From Sphingopyxis sp. LC363 (lineage in GTDB: Bacteria > Pseudomonadota > Alphaproteobacteria > Sphingomonadales > Sphingomonadaceae), in contig NZ_JNFC01000032.1 in the NCBI RefSeq assembly GCF_000756385.1, positions 1 through 33,760 of the forward strand: 33,760 nucleotides of DNA, in the 5' to 3' direction. The position numbers and the translations under genes are program-made. Each line of letters begins with the position of its first letter. Positions within the stretch are counted from its first letter, which is position 1. This document shows, one piece after another, positions 1-6,588 of this stretch. Below the pieces are notes generated by a model that was given only the letters and a program-made list of their open reading frames with translations, was not told where the DNA came from and ran no database searches.

Positions 1-25
1 CCCCCCCCGCAGGGGGGGGGGGGGA
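1..25. other. homopolymer contig-edge sequence
   Basis: Eight C followed closely by thirteen G, directly in front of atpC where the end of atpD and a ribosome binding site should be. This looks like low-quality sequence at an assembly edge rather than biology. Confidence 0.6.
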
Positions 26-27
26 GA

Positions 28-291
28 TTGAGGAGGGCCCTGAAGTTCGACCCCGTCACCCCCGCCCGCCTCGAGCGGACCGCCGACGTCCATATGGTCA
101 CCGTGCCGGGGGCCGAGGGCGATTTCTCGGTGCTCGAAGGCCACGCGCCCTTCATGGCGACACTGCGCAACGGCCCGCTGACCATCTATGCCACCGCGGG
201 CGCGGAGCCCGAGGTGATCGAGGTCGAAGGCGGCTTCGCCGAGGTCAATGAAGTGGGCCTCACCGTGCTGGCCGAACATATCGCCGGCTGA
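28..291 (+). CDS. atpC: ATP synthase F1 epsilon subunit (5' end unreliable)
   Basis: Epsilon subunit of the F1 sector of ATP synthase, which couples the rotor to catalysis and modulates ATP hydrolysis. The N-terminal beta-sandwich is clear: VTPARL near residue 10, then [20 protein letters not shown] and GGFAEV near the end. It ends at LAEHIAG (about 87 residues), the short alphaproteobacterial form without the long C-terminal helical hairpin. The annotated TTG start (28) is doubtful. It is preceded by runs of C8 and G13, and an AGGAGG sits where the first codons would be; a start of the form Met-Ala-Leu-Lys-Phe would be expected. Leu before VTPARL is usual in the family but Pro is read here. 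I infer base errors or a contig edge in the first ~50 bases. The rest of the atp operon would lie upstream, outside the window. Confidence 0.9.
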   Translation: MRRALKFDPVTPARLERTADVHMVTVPGAEGDFSVLEGHAPFMATLRNGPLTIYATAGAEPEVIEVEGGFAEVNEVGLTVLAEHIAG

Positions 292-309
292 ACTCACGCC
301 CCGCCGCAC

Positions 310-343
310 AAAAGGCCCGCTTCCGAAGGGAGGCGGGCCTTTT
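310..343 (+). terminator. terminator of the atp operon
   Basis: Perfect 11-bp inverted repeat AAAAGGCCCGC (310-320) / GCGGGCCTTTT (333-343) with a 12-base loop, ending in a T run, 18 bases after the atpC stop. This is a classical intrinsic terminator, and the A/T ends make it usable in both directions. Confidence 0.9.
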
Positions 344-397
344 GCGTTTGGGAAGGATGTCGTGTTTTGGTCGGAAGTGGACATAAGGGGGAGACAG

Positions 398-525
398 CCC
401 CTCCCCTTCAGGGGAGGGGCAACGTAGACTTGGCAGCTCGCTGCCTAGTCGTAGTGGGGCGGGGTTTATCGGAGTTGCGCAAGTCCGAGGGAGCCCACCC
501 CAACCCCTCCCCTGAAGGGGAGGGG
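398..525. repeat. two-hairpin intergenic repeat, copy 1 (with inverted partner)
   Basis: Hairpin one is CCCCTCCCC (398-406), TTCA, GGGGAGGGG (411-419). Seven bases later comes hairpin two, GACTTGGCAG (427-436), CTCG, CTGCCTAGTC (441-450). An inverted copy of hairpin one lies at 504-512/517-525. Related elements occur at 2207-2260 and 33300-33352. The 411-base stretch 292-702 between atpC and cpaF holds only the terminator, this element and the cpaF leader. The small open frame across it has no coding character. Confidence 0.75.
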
Positions 526-702
526 CTTAAATTGCCGCAACGACAGCTCTCCACCCCAAAGCCGAAATAGGCGCGGCGCCGCATCTCCGCCCCGCCGCAT
601 TAGGACAATGTCAAAGTTTCCGATTTATTCACCGTGTCGGATGGGGGTTTCGCCGAATATGCGGCGCGCTCCACGACGGTTGATTTGAGGCAGGACAAAG
701 AC

Positions 703-2199
703 ATGAGTGCATTCGGACGCCGCCCCGGAACCGCTGGCCGCCCCGCCTTTGGCGTGGCGAAGCCGATGCAGACTGGCCCCGGCGTGCCCGGCGGCGCGCA
801 ATTTCCCGCGATCGACACCGCGCCCGCCGAAGCCCCGCCGCCGATCCCGTCGAACCTGACGCCCGAAGAAGAGGCGATGGAGCGGCTGAACCAGCGGTCG
901 ACCGCCGAAATGGCCGAGCCCGAAAAGGTTCAAGGGTTCGAGGCGAGCGTCCACAAGATCAAGGAACAGGTGCTGCCGCGCCTGCTCGAACGCGTCGACC
1001 CCGAAGCCGCGGCGACGCTGAGCAAGGACGAGCTGACCGAGGAATTCCGCCCGATCATCCTTGAGGTGCTCGCCGAGCTGCGAATCACGCTCAATCGCCG
1101 CGAACAGTTCGCGCTCGAAAAGGTGCTCGTCGACGAGCTGCTCGGCTTCGGCCCGCTCGAGGAATTGCTCGCCGACCCCGACATCAGCGACATCATGGTC
1201 AACGGTCCGTACCAGACCTATGTCGAGCGCAAGGGTCAGTTGGTCATCGCGCCGATCCAGTTCCGCGACGAACAGCATCTGTTCCAGATCGCGCAGCGCA
1301 TCTGCAACATGGTCGGCCGCCGCGTCGACCAGACCACCCCGCTCGCCGACGCCCGCCTCAAGGACGGCAGCCGCGTCAACGTGATCGTCCCGCCGCTGAG
1401 CCTCCGCGGTACCGCGATCTCGATCCGTAAATTCTCGGCCAAGCCGATCACGCTCGACATGCTCTGCCAATGGGGCGCGATGAGCCAGAAGATGTGCACC
1501 GCGCTCAAGATCGCGGGCGCCAGCCGCTTCAACATCGTCATCTCGGGCGGTACGGGCTCGGGTAAGACGACGATGCTCAACGCGCTGTCGAAGATGATCG
1601 ACCCCGGCGAGCGCGTGCTGACGATCGAGGACGCCGCCGAACTTCGCCTGCAGCAGCCGCACTGGCTGCCGCTCGAAACGCGCCCCGCGAACCTCGAGGG
1701 CAATGGCGCGATCCACATGGGCGACCTCGTCAAGAACGCGCTGCGTATGCGCCCCGACCGCATCATCATGGGCGAGGTTCGCGGCGCCGAATGTTTCGAC
1801 CTTCTCGCTGCGATGAACACGGGTCACGATGGCTCGATGTGTACGCTCCACTCGAACAGCCCGCGCGAATGCCTCGGCCGCATGGAAAATATGGTGCTGA
1901 TGGGCGACATCAAGATTCCGAAGGAAGCGATCTCGAAACAGATCGCCGATTCGGTCGACCTGATCGTCCAGATCAAGCGCCTGCGCGATGGTTCGCGCCG
2001 CGTCACCAACGTCACCGAGGTCATCGGCATGGAAGGCGACGTCATCGTCACGCAGGAACTGTTCAAGTTCGAATATCTCGACGAGGACAAGGACGGCAAG
2101 ATCGTCGGCGAATATCGCGCGATGGGCCTGCGCCCCTATACGCTGGAAAAGGCGCGCCAGTACGGCTTCGATCAGCCTTATCTCGAGGCGTGCCTGTAA
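703..2199 (+). CDS. cpaF: CpaF/TadA-type pilus or secretion ATPase
   Basis: Hexameric cytoplasmic ATPase of the type II/IV secretion superfamily that powers assembly of Flp/Tad pili. 498 residues from the ATG at 703, chosen because AGGA (692-695) lies 7 bases upstream; an in-frame GTG at 634 has no such site. Residues ~1-60 are a Pro/Ala-rich linker, followed by the helical N-terminal domain and the LLGFGPLEELLADPDISDIMVNG signature. Walker A is GGTGSGKT at 282-289 (Lys288). The Walker B region is DRIIMGEVRG with Glu358, and the His-box segment MCTLHSNSPRE follows. All catalytic elements are intact. No other cpa/tad gene is visible nearby, so the rest of the machine must be encoded elsewhere. 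A two-hairpin repeat follows the stop and may end transcription. Confidence 0.92.
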   Translation: MSAFGRRPGTAGRPAFGVAKPMQTGPGVPGGAQFPAIDTAPAEAPPPIPSNLTPEEEAMERLNQRSTAEMAEPEKVQGFEASVHKIKEQVLPRLLERVDPEAAATLSKDELTEEFRPIILEVLAELRITLNRREQFALEKVLVDELLGFGPLEELLADPDISDIMVNGPYQTYVERKGQLVIAPIQFRDEQHLFQIAQRICNMVGRRVDQTTPLADARLKDGSRVNVIVPPLSLRGTAISIRKFSAKPITLDMLCQWGAMSQKMCTALKIAGASRFNIVISGGTGSGKTTMLNALSKMIDPGERVLTIEDAAELRLQQPHWLPLETRPANLEGNGAIHMGDLVKNALRMRPDRIIMGEVRGAECFDLLAAMNTGHDGSMCTLHSNSPRECLGRMENMVLMGDIKIPKEAISKQIADSVDLIVQIKRLRDGSRRVTNVTEVIGMEGDVIVTQELFKFEYLDEDKDGKIVGEYRAMGLRPYTLEKARQYGFDQPYLEACL

Positions 2200-2206
2200 C
2201 CTCCAA

Positions 2207-2373
2207 CCCTCTCCCCTTGGGGGAGAGGGATGCGAAGACTTGGCAGTTTGCTGCCTAGTCGAAGCTGGGTGAGGGGTTGAGCGTAGCGCGCGAAAGCGGC
2301 GTTTGAGGCCCTCATCCAACTCCGCCTAGTCGCTTCGCGATAAGGCTCCATATCCTTCTCCCGATGGGAGAAG
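2207..2373. repeat. two-hairpin intergenic repeat, copy 2, with an inverted, diverged partner
   Basis: CCCTCTCCCC (2207-2216) pairs with GGGGAGAGGG, then GACTTGGCAG (2237-2246), TTTG, CTGCCTAGTC (2251-2260). Downstream, in the opposite orientation, are CTTCTCCC (2355-2362) / GGGAGAAG (2366-2373) and a diverged CCTAGTCGCTTCGCG segment, so the block is two facing elements. It lies between the convergent ends of cpaF and the small membrane protein gene and probably ends transcription from both sides. Confidence 0.7.
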
Positions 2374-2376
2374 AAA

Positions 2377-2562
2377 TCACGGCTTGAGCGCAAACGCCGT
2401 CGCGAACAGCGCCACCGCCGCCGCCGCCAGCGCGATCCCGCGCCAGGGCATGAAGCCGACCTCTTCGACGTCGCGCCGGTTGTTGCGGCGCCAGTTGGCG
2501 ATCTCGGCAACGCCGAACAGCACCGCGGCCGCAATCGCCACCGACAGCATCGACACTTGCAT
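2377..2562 (-). CDS. small two-helix membrane protein, unknown function
   Basis: I do not recognise this 61-residue protein. The start is ATG at 2562, with AAGGGA about 10 bases upstream on the minus strand. It has two hydrophobic segments (about residues 5-20 and 42-58) joined by a charged loop containing NWRRNNRRDVEEVGFMPWRG, and ends in ALKP. The basic/acidic loop and two helices fit a small inner-membrane protein. It is divergent from the methyltransferase gene (78-base gap), so the two may share a promoter region. An open frame running through it from 3204 is only the antisense of the methyltransferase. Confidence 0.6.
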   Translation of the reverse strand: MQVSMLSVAIAAAVLFGVAEIANWRRNNRRDVEEVGFMPWRGIALAAAAVALFATAFALKP

Positions 2563-2640
2563 TGCCGCGCATCCCTTCGCAAACAGGGGCAATCCCAGTC
2601 TCCGCAAGGAGACGAAATCCCCCTGGAGAGAGGTGCCCAT

Positions 2641-3471
2641 ATGCGTGTCCTGTCGTTGCTTGCAAGTGCCGCCGCCCTGATCGCCGCCCCCGCCGCAGCG
2701 ATGCAGCATGACGGCCACGCCGGTCATGCGACCGCCGCGAAGGGCGATGCGATCGCCGCCGCGGTCGCCGCGCCCACCCGCACCCCCGCGAACGTCGCGC
2801 GCGACCCCTATCGCCATCCCGCCGAAACGCTCGCCTTCTTCGGCGTGAAGCCCGGCGACACGGTGGTCGAGCTGTGGCCCGGCGGCGGCTGGTACACCGA
2901 AATCCTCGCCCCGCTGACCAAGGCCGGCGGCGGCACGCTTTATGTCGCGGCGCCGTGGGAACGCGGCCTCAATCGCGTCAAGACCAAGCAGGCTGAAAAT
3001 GCCGATGTCTATGGCGCGATGAAGCTTGCCGAATTCCCCCATGCCGGCACCAACCCGAAAGTCCCCGACGGCAGCGCCGACGTCGTGCTGACCTTCCGCA
3101 ACGTCCACAACTGGCGTTTCGACGGCGCCGACAACACCGCGAACGCGTTCAAGCAGATCTTCGCGATGCTCAAACCCGGCGGCACGCTTGGCGTCGTCGA
3201 GCACCGGCTGAACGAAAGCGACGACAGCGCGAAGGAGGAAAAGTCGGGCTATATGAAGAAAAGCTCGATCGTCGCCTTTGCCGAGGCTGCGGGCTTCAAG
3301 CTCGCCGGCGAAAGCGAGATCAACGCCAACCCGAAAGACACCAAGGATTATCCCAAGGGCGTCTGGACGCTGCCGCCGAACCTGACCGAGGGCGAGACCG
3401 ACCGCGCCAAATATGTCGCGATCGGCGAATCGGACCGCATGACGCTCAAATTCGTGAAGCCCGCAAGCTAA
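2641..3471 (+). CDS. exported class I SAM-dependent methyltransferase-like protein
   Basis: 276 residues from ATG 2641, preceded by GAGAGAGG. Residues 1-20 form a signal peptide (hydrophobic core SLLASAAALIAAPAAA), followed by a His-containing stretch MQHDGHAGHA. The Rossmann methyltransferase fold is recognisable: motif I VVELWPGGGWYTE at residues 75-86, then ADVVLTFRNVHNW, and FAMLKPGGTLGVVEHR near residues 178-193. It resembles the 'predicted methyltransferase' family (COG4798 as I recall it), many members of which carry signal peptides. The substrate is unknown. S-adenosylmethionine is not normally present in the periplasm, so either the protein binds another ligand or the leader is not used for export. 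The stop codon is followed by one base and then the inverted-repeat element in front of aat. Confidence 0.8.
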   Translation: MRVLSLLASAAALIAAPAAAMQHDGHAGHATAAKGDAIAAAVAAPTRTPANVARDPYRHPAETLAFFGVKPGDTVVELWPGGGWYTEILAPLTKAGGGTLYVAAPWERGLNRVKTKQAENADVYGAMKLAEFPHAGTNPKVPDGSADVVLTFRNVHNWRFDGADNTANAFKQIFAMLKPGGTLGVVEHRLNESDDSAKEEKSGYMKKSSIVAFAEAAGFKLAGESEINANPKDTKDYPKGVWTLPPNLTEGETDRAKYVAIGESDRMTLKFVKPAS

Positions 3472-3472
3472 C

Positions 3473-3736
3473 GGGTCACAGTCCGCTCTTCACGCGGCTG
3501 AGGTTTGAAGCGATTTTGTTCAGGGCAAGGAAGCGAGACGCAGGCATATGTCGATATTCCAAGACTCGCTGACGCAGCCATGGACAAAATCGGTCAAATC
3601 CCGAAGGGACGTCAAAATGGCTTCGATCTCGAGCGGAAATGCCCTTGGAAACAGAACCACTGTTCCCGGCGGGCATTTCCGCCCGATATCTTCGCCATTT
3701 TGACGCCTCAGCCGCGTGAAGAGCGGACTGTGACCC
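3473..3736. repeat. 264-bp inverted-repeat element with 31-bp perfect ends
   Basis: The outer arms 3473-3503 and 3706-3736 are perfect 31-bp inverted copies (left end GGGTCACAGTCCGC, right end GCGGACTGTGACCC). Inside are two further palindromic modules. One runs ~3505-3600, with GATTTTGTTCAGGGC facing GCCATGGACAAAATC. The other runs 3610-3705, with 35-base arms that differ at only a few positions. The whole sequence could fold as one large branched structure. It fills the gap between the methyltransferase stop and aat and includes the probable GTG start of aat (3730). There is no transposase, so it resembles a MITE or a structured RNA element. Confidence 0.85.
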
Positions 3737-4512
3737 GCCATTTCGAATCCATCGACCCGGCGCTGCTTTTGAGCGCCTATGCGCAGGGCATTTTCCCGAT
3801 GGCCGACGGGGCGGACGACCCGTCGGTCCATTGGGTCGAACCGCGGCTGCGCGCGATTCTCCCGCTCGATGGCTTCCACCTGTCGCACAGCCTGAAAAAA
3901 GTCATCGTGTCGGATCGTTTTCGTGTCACCACCGACACCGCCTTCGCCGATATGGTCGCGCTGTGCGCCGAGCCCGCCGACGACCGGCCGACGACATGGA
4001 TCAACCCGGTGATCAAGGCTAGCTACGACCGGCTGTTCCAGCTCGGCCACGCGCACAGCGTCGAATGCTGGCAGAACGGCGAGCTCGTCGGCGGCCTCTA
4101 TGGCGTAACGCTCGGCCGCGCCTTTTTCGGCGAATCGATGGTCAGCCGCGTGCGCGACGCGTCGAAGGTCGCGCTCGCGCATCTCGTCGCGCGGCTGATC
4201 GCCGGCGGCTGGAAATTGCTCGACTGCCAGTTCCTCACCCCGCACCTCGCGAGCCTCGGCGCGATCGAGATCCGCCAGGCCGACTATCTTGCGCGGCTCT
4301 ATTCGGTGTTGGCGGGGGGCGAAGGCGCCGCGACCTTGGGCGGCGCGACCGGAGCGGGCGTCGCGGGCGCGGAAGGTGCCGCCGGGGTCGCGGTGCCCTC
4401 GCCGCCGTTCGTCGCGGGCGATTGGGGCGCGCTCGATGCCTTGGGCGCCGAGCGATCGACGGGCTCGCCGCCCGGATATGTCATCGCGCAGCTTTTGACG
4501 AAGACGTCATAG
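3730..4512 (+). CDS. aat: leucyl/phenylalanyl-tRNA--protein transferase
   Basis: Cytoplasmic enzyme that transfers Leu or Phe from charged tRNA to proteins with N-terminal Arg or Lys, marking them for ClpAP (N-degron pathway). Family signatures: LLLSAYAQGIFPMAD at the N terminus, HWVEPRLRAILPLDGFH, TTWINPVIKASYDRLFQLGHAHSVECWQ (written here only to locate it; key residues W, N, H, E), GGLYGVTLGRAFFGESM, ASKVALAHLVARL and LLDCQFLTPHLASLGA. 260 residues from GTG 3730; a later start would lose the conserved AYAQGIFPM. The GTG sits inside the right arm of the inverted repeat, with only a weak GAAGAG upstream. A Gly/Ala-rich linker (about residues 196-226) separates the core from a conserved-looking tail ending IAQLLTKTS. 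The last 214 bases overlap the DUF2155 gene on the other strand. Confidence 0.9.
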   Translation: MTRHFESIDPALLLSAYAQGIFPMADGADDPSVHWVEPRLRAILPLDGFHLSHSLKKVIVSDRFRVTTDTAFADMVALCAEPADDRPTTWINPVIKASYDRLFQLGHAHSVECWQNGELVGGLYGVTLGRAFFGESMVSRVRDASKVALAHLVARLIAGGWKLLDCQFLTPHLASLGAIEIRQADYLARLYSVLAGGEGAATLGGATGAGVAGAEGAAGVAVPSPPFVAGDWGALDALGAERSTGSPPGYVIAQLLTKTS

Positions 4513-4952
4513 ATCGGATGCTCGATCACGTTGCGGTCGGGCCGCTCGCGGAAAATCCAGCCCGAAAAGACGCGGCGCCATTTGTCGTCGCGCTGGTCCT
4601 GCACGGTCAGCTGGACGAAAGCCCCCGTTTCGGGCGGATCCTCCCACGGCGCGGTCATCTCGCACGCGCGCATCCGCACGATCGCGCGGCCGACGCGCAC
4701 CGATTCGCCGGGCTTCATCTCGAGTTCGCGAACCAGCCCGTTGCGCTTGTTGAGCAGGCCGACCACGGCGACGCGTTCGGCCATCGGGGTCGCGCCCTCG
4801 ATGCCGCCGACTTCCTGCGGCACGCGTTCGGATTTTGCGGTGGTCGATACGGTCGCGTTGCCGCCCGTCTTCGACGGCGTCCGGTCGCATGCCGTCAGCG
4901 TGGTCGCGGCGACAAGCGTCAGGAGCGCGATACGGAGGGGTTGCGGCCGCAC
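4299..4952 (-). CDS. DUF2155 lipoprotein
   Basis: 217-residue protein starting at GTG 4952, 6 bases after the stop of the NDUFA12-like gene, so it is the last gene of the minus-strand operon. It has a lipoprotein signal with lipobox LTAC (Cys22). The DUF2155 core (about residues 60-150) contains VGLLNKRNG, GRAIVRMRACE, VFSGWIFRERPDRNVIEHPIYDVFVKSC. The family is common in alphaproteobacteria and has no defined function. Its end is an Ala/Pro-rich tail of about 60 residues after AMTYPGGEP, encoded opposite the aat linker. Because the codon third positions of the two frames face each other, Gly codons of aat read as Pro here and Ala codons as Ala. The tail may therefore be a by-product of the overlap. 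Confidence 0.85.
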   Translation of the reverse strand: MRPQPLRIALLTLVAATTLTACDRTPSKTGGNATVSTTAKSERVPQEVGGIEGATPMAERVAVVGLLNKRNGLVRELEMKPGESVRVGRAIVRMRACEMTAPWEDPPETGAFVQLTVQDQRDDKWRRVFSGWIFRERPDRNVIEHPIYDVFVKSCAMTYPGGEPVDRSAPKASSAPQSPATNGGEGTATPAAPSAPATPAPVAPPKVAAPSPPANTE

Positions 4953-4958
4953 TGAAGC

Positions 4959-5345
4959 TCAGTCGGCGCCGGGCCGCCAGGCCTCATAGTCGCCGGTCGC
5001 GGCGGCGCGGCGGCCGCCGCGTTCGAGCGCGCCGGCGGGACGATAGGCGCCGGTGCTGCCAGTCAGGTTCGCGCTCGGCTCCTTCTCCCACGCGCGCGGC
5101 GCGGGCAGGGCGTCGGTCGGCAATTCGTCGAAGGTGCCGTGCAGCCAGCCGTGCCATTCGGGCGGCACGCGGCTCGCATCGTTCGAACCCTTATAAATCA
5201 CCCAGCGGCGGCCGCCCTTCTTGGCGCGGAAATAGCGGTTGCCGAGGCTGTCCTCGCCGACCTTCTCGCCCGTGCTCCAGCTGTTCAGCAGCGTGCCGAC
5301 GGTCGCGCCGTCCCACCAGGTGAAAATCTTGCCCAAAATGCTCAT
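4959..5345 (-). CDS. NADH:ubiquinone oxidoreductase NDUFA12-like subunit
   Basis: 128 residues from ATG 5345; an upstream in-frame extension has no family similarity. It begins MSILGKIFTWWDGATVGT and continues GEDSLGNRYFRAKKG, RRWVIYKG, DASRVPPEWHGWLHGTFD, the signature of the NDUFA12/B17.2 family (COG3761). This is an accessory subunit or assembly partner of respiratory complex I, shared by mitochondria and alphaproteobacteria. It has no signal peptide and would act on the matrix/cytoplasmic side of the complex. It lies in the operon recX > DUF192 > this gene > DUF2155, with 61 bases upstream and 6 bases downstream. Confidence 0.9.
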   Translation of the reverse strand: MSILGKIFTWWDGATVGTLLNSWSTGEKVGEDSLGNRYFRAKKGGRRWVIYKGSNDASRVPPEWHGWLHGTFDELPTDALPAPRAWEKEPSANLTGSTGAYRPAGALERGGRRAAATGDYEAWRPGAD

Positions 5346-5406
5346 GGCTGCGGCGTTTACAGCCAAGCATGCGCGGTCCGCAAGCCGCAAACCACGCGCC
5401 GCACCG

Positions 5407-5868
5407 CTATTTCGTGTCTTTCCATGTCACCTTGGCGGTCTCGTCGATCCCGAGCTTCGCGGCGGTGCCGCCCGCGAGTTCGAGCACCGCCGAAACCTCA
5501 CCGCCGCTGACCACGGGTTCGAGCGATTCGGGGATGGTGTTTTCGGCGATCCGGTCGATGCTGCCGTCGGCGCGGATGAAGATCATATCGAGCGGGATCG
5601 GCGTGTTCTTCATCCAGAACGTGCCGATTCGCGGTTTTGCGAATGGAAAGAGCATGCCGCCATTGTCGGGCAGGCTGGTGCGGAACATCAGCCCGCGATC
5701 CTGCTCGGCGTCGGTGCGCGCGACCTCGACGTCGAACCGGTGCGCCTTGCCCGCCATCGCGATCGTCACGGGGATCGTCGCGGCGCGCTCCGCCTCGCTG
5801 GCATCGCGGCTGCACGCCGCCATCGGCAGCGCGAACGACAGGGCAAGGGCGGTCAATATGGCACGCAT
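5407..5868 (-). CDS. DUF192 family lipoprotein
   Basis: 153 residues from ATG 5868, chosen because AAGGAA lies 6 bases upstream; an ATG 15 bases earlier (5883) has no good site. A lipoprotein signal with MAAC lipobox precedes the DUF192 domain: FDVEVARTDAEQDRGLMFR, LPDNGGMLFPF, FWMKNTPIPLDMIFI, VLELAGGTAAKLGI. These are the characteristic conserved blocks. The biochemical role is unknown; members are small beta-fold proteins, usually exported. It sits 30 bases after recX in the same operon. Confident in the family, not in a function. Confidence 0.88.
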   Translation of the reverse strand: MRAILTALALSFALPMAACSRDASEAERAATIPVTIAMAGKAHRFDVEVARTDAEQDRGLMFRTSLPDNGGMLFPFAKPRIGTFWMKNTPIPLDMIFIRADGSIDRIAENTIPESLEPVVSGGEVSAVLELAGGTAAKLGIDETAKVTWKDTK

Positions 5869-5898
5869 CGGCAGTTCCTTCATCGGGGGTGTCCCGGC

Positions 5899-6471
5899 CT
5901 AATCGAGCCCCGCTTCGTCGTCCAGCGCCGCCAGCGCGGCGTCGTCCCCCGGCGGGACGGCGAGGATACGGCGCGCGATCGTCATGCTGTGCCCCGCGCG
6001 CAAAAAGGCGGCGAGCTGCCGCTCGCGCTGCTTGGGATCGCCCGTTTCGCGCACGGTAAAGGGTCCGAACCGCCGCCGCCGCGCGAAACCGACCGCCGCC
6101 GCGACCGCGGCATTCTCCGCCGCCGCGATCGCTTCGCCGCTGTCGTCCTCGGCGATGCCATCGACGTAAAGCTGCGCCTTGACGCGCCGCACACCCAGCC
6201 CGCGCCGCGTCATCGCACCGGCGCGCATCGCGGCATATTGGCGGTCGTCGAGATAGCGAAGGCGCTCCATCCGGTCGGCGATCGCCTCGCACGCCGCCAT
6301 GGCGTCACTTTCGTCCATCCATTCGGATTCGCGGACTTTTCGGGACAGATAGCGCGTCAACTTGGCGCGGCTCGTCGCGAATCGCGCGACATAGGCAAGC
6401 GCCAGTTCGTCGAGTTTTGCCGCGCCGAGGGGCCTTTTCGATCGGTCGGAGGAAGCGCGGCGTTTGGCCAT
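5899..6471 (-). CDS. recX: RecX-family regulatory protein
   Basis: Three-helix-repeat protein of the RecX family, which modulates RecA filaments. 190 residues from ATG 6471 (MAKRRASSD); an in-frame GTG at 6489 is possible, and neither has a strong ribosome binding site. RecX features: ALAYVARFATSRAKLTRYLSRKV, ADRMERLRYLDDRQYAAMRAG, MTRRGLGVRRVKAQLYVDGI, and a final repeat with AAFLRAGHSMTIARRIL. recA is not adjacent. It heads the minus-strand operon and is divergent from the fatty acyl-AMP ligase across a ~117-base gap. The spacing and the unusual partners (complex I accessory, DUF192) suggest shared transcription rather than shared function. Confidence 0.82.
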   Translation of the reverse strand: MAKRRASSDRSKRPLGAAKLDELALAYVARFATSRAKLTRYLSRKVRESEWMDESDAMAACEAIADRMERLRYLDDRQYAAMRAGAMTRRGLGVRRVKAQLYVDGIAEDDSGEAIAAAENAAVAAAVGFARRRRFGPFTVRETGDPKQRERQLAAFLRAGHSMTIARRILAVPPGDDAALAALDDEAGLD

Positions 6472-6588
6472 ATGCCATGTTTGTGCCACAGTCGGGCCCG
6501 ATTGAGAACGATCAACACCGCCATATCGGGTGCTAAAGCCCGGAAATGGGCGATTTGTTCAAACAACACAGGGTTCGCGCACCGACAC

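Noticed and set aside
367..570. 67-residue frame between atpC and cpaF.
   Set aside because: It lies over the two-hairpin repeat and has no ribosome binding site or protein-like composition.
625..2319. Long open frame antisense to cpaF (564 residues).
   Set aside because: A consequence of high third-position GC; its His/Asp/Arg-rich composition is that of an antisense shadow, while cpaF on the plus strand has complete family motifs.
3505..3729. Upstream extension of aat starting at 3505 or 3571.
   Set aside because: These residues are encoded by the inverted-repeat element and match nothing in Aat proteins.
6502..6529. TTGAGA and TATCGG with a 16-base spacer as a promoter for the ligase.
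   Set aside because: The -10 match is poor and such hexamers occur by chance; not enough to annotate.
5239..6588. Upstream 450-codon extension of the fatty acyl-AMP ligase frame.
   Set aside because: It runs antisense through NDUFA12-like, DUF192 and recX genes and shows no ligase similarity before about 6650.
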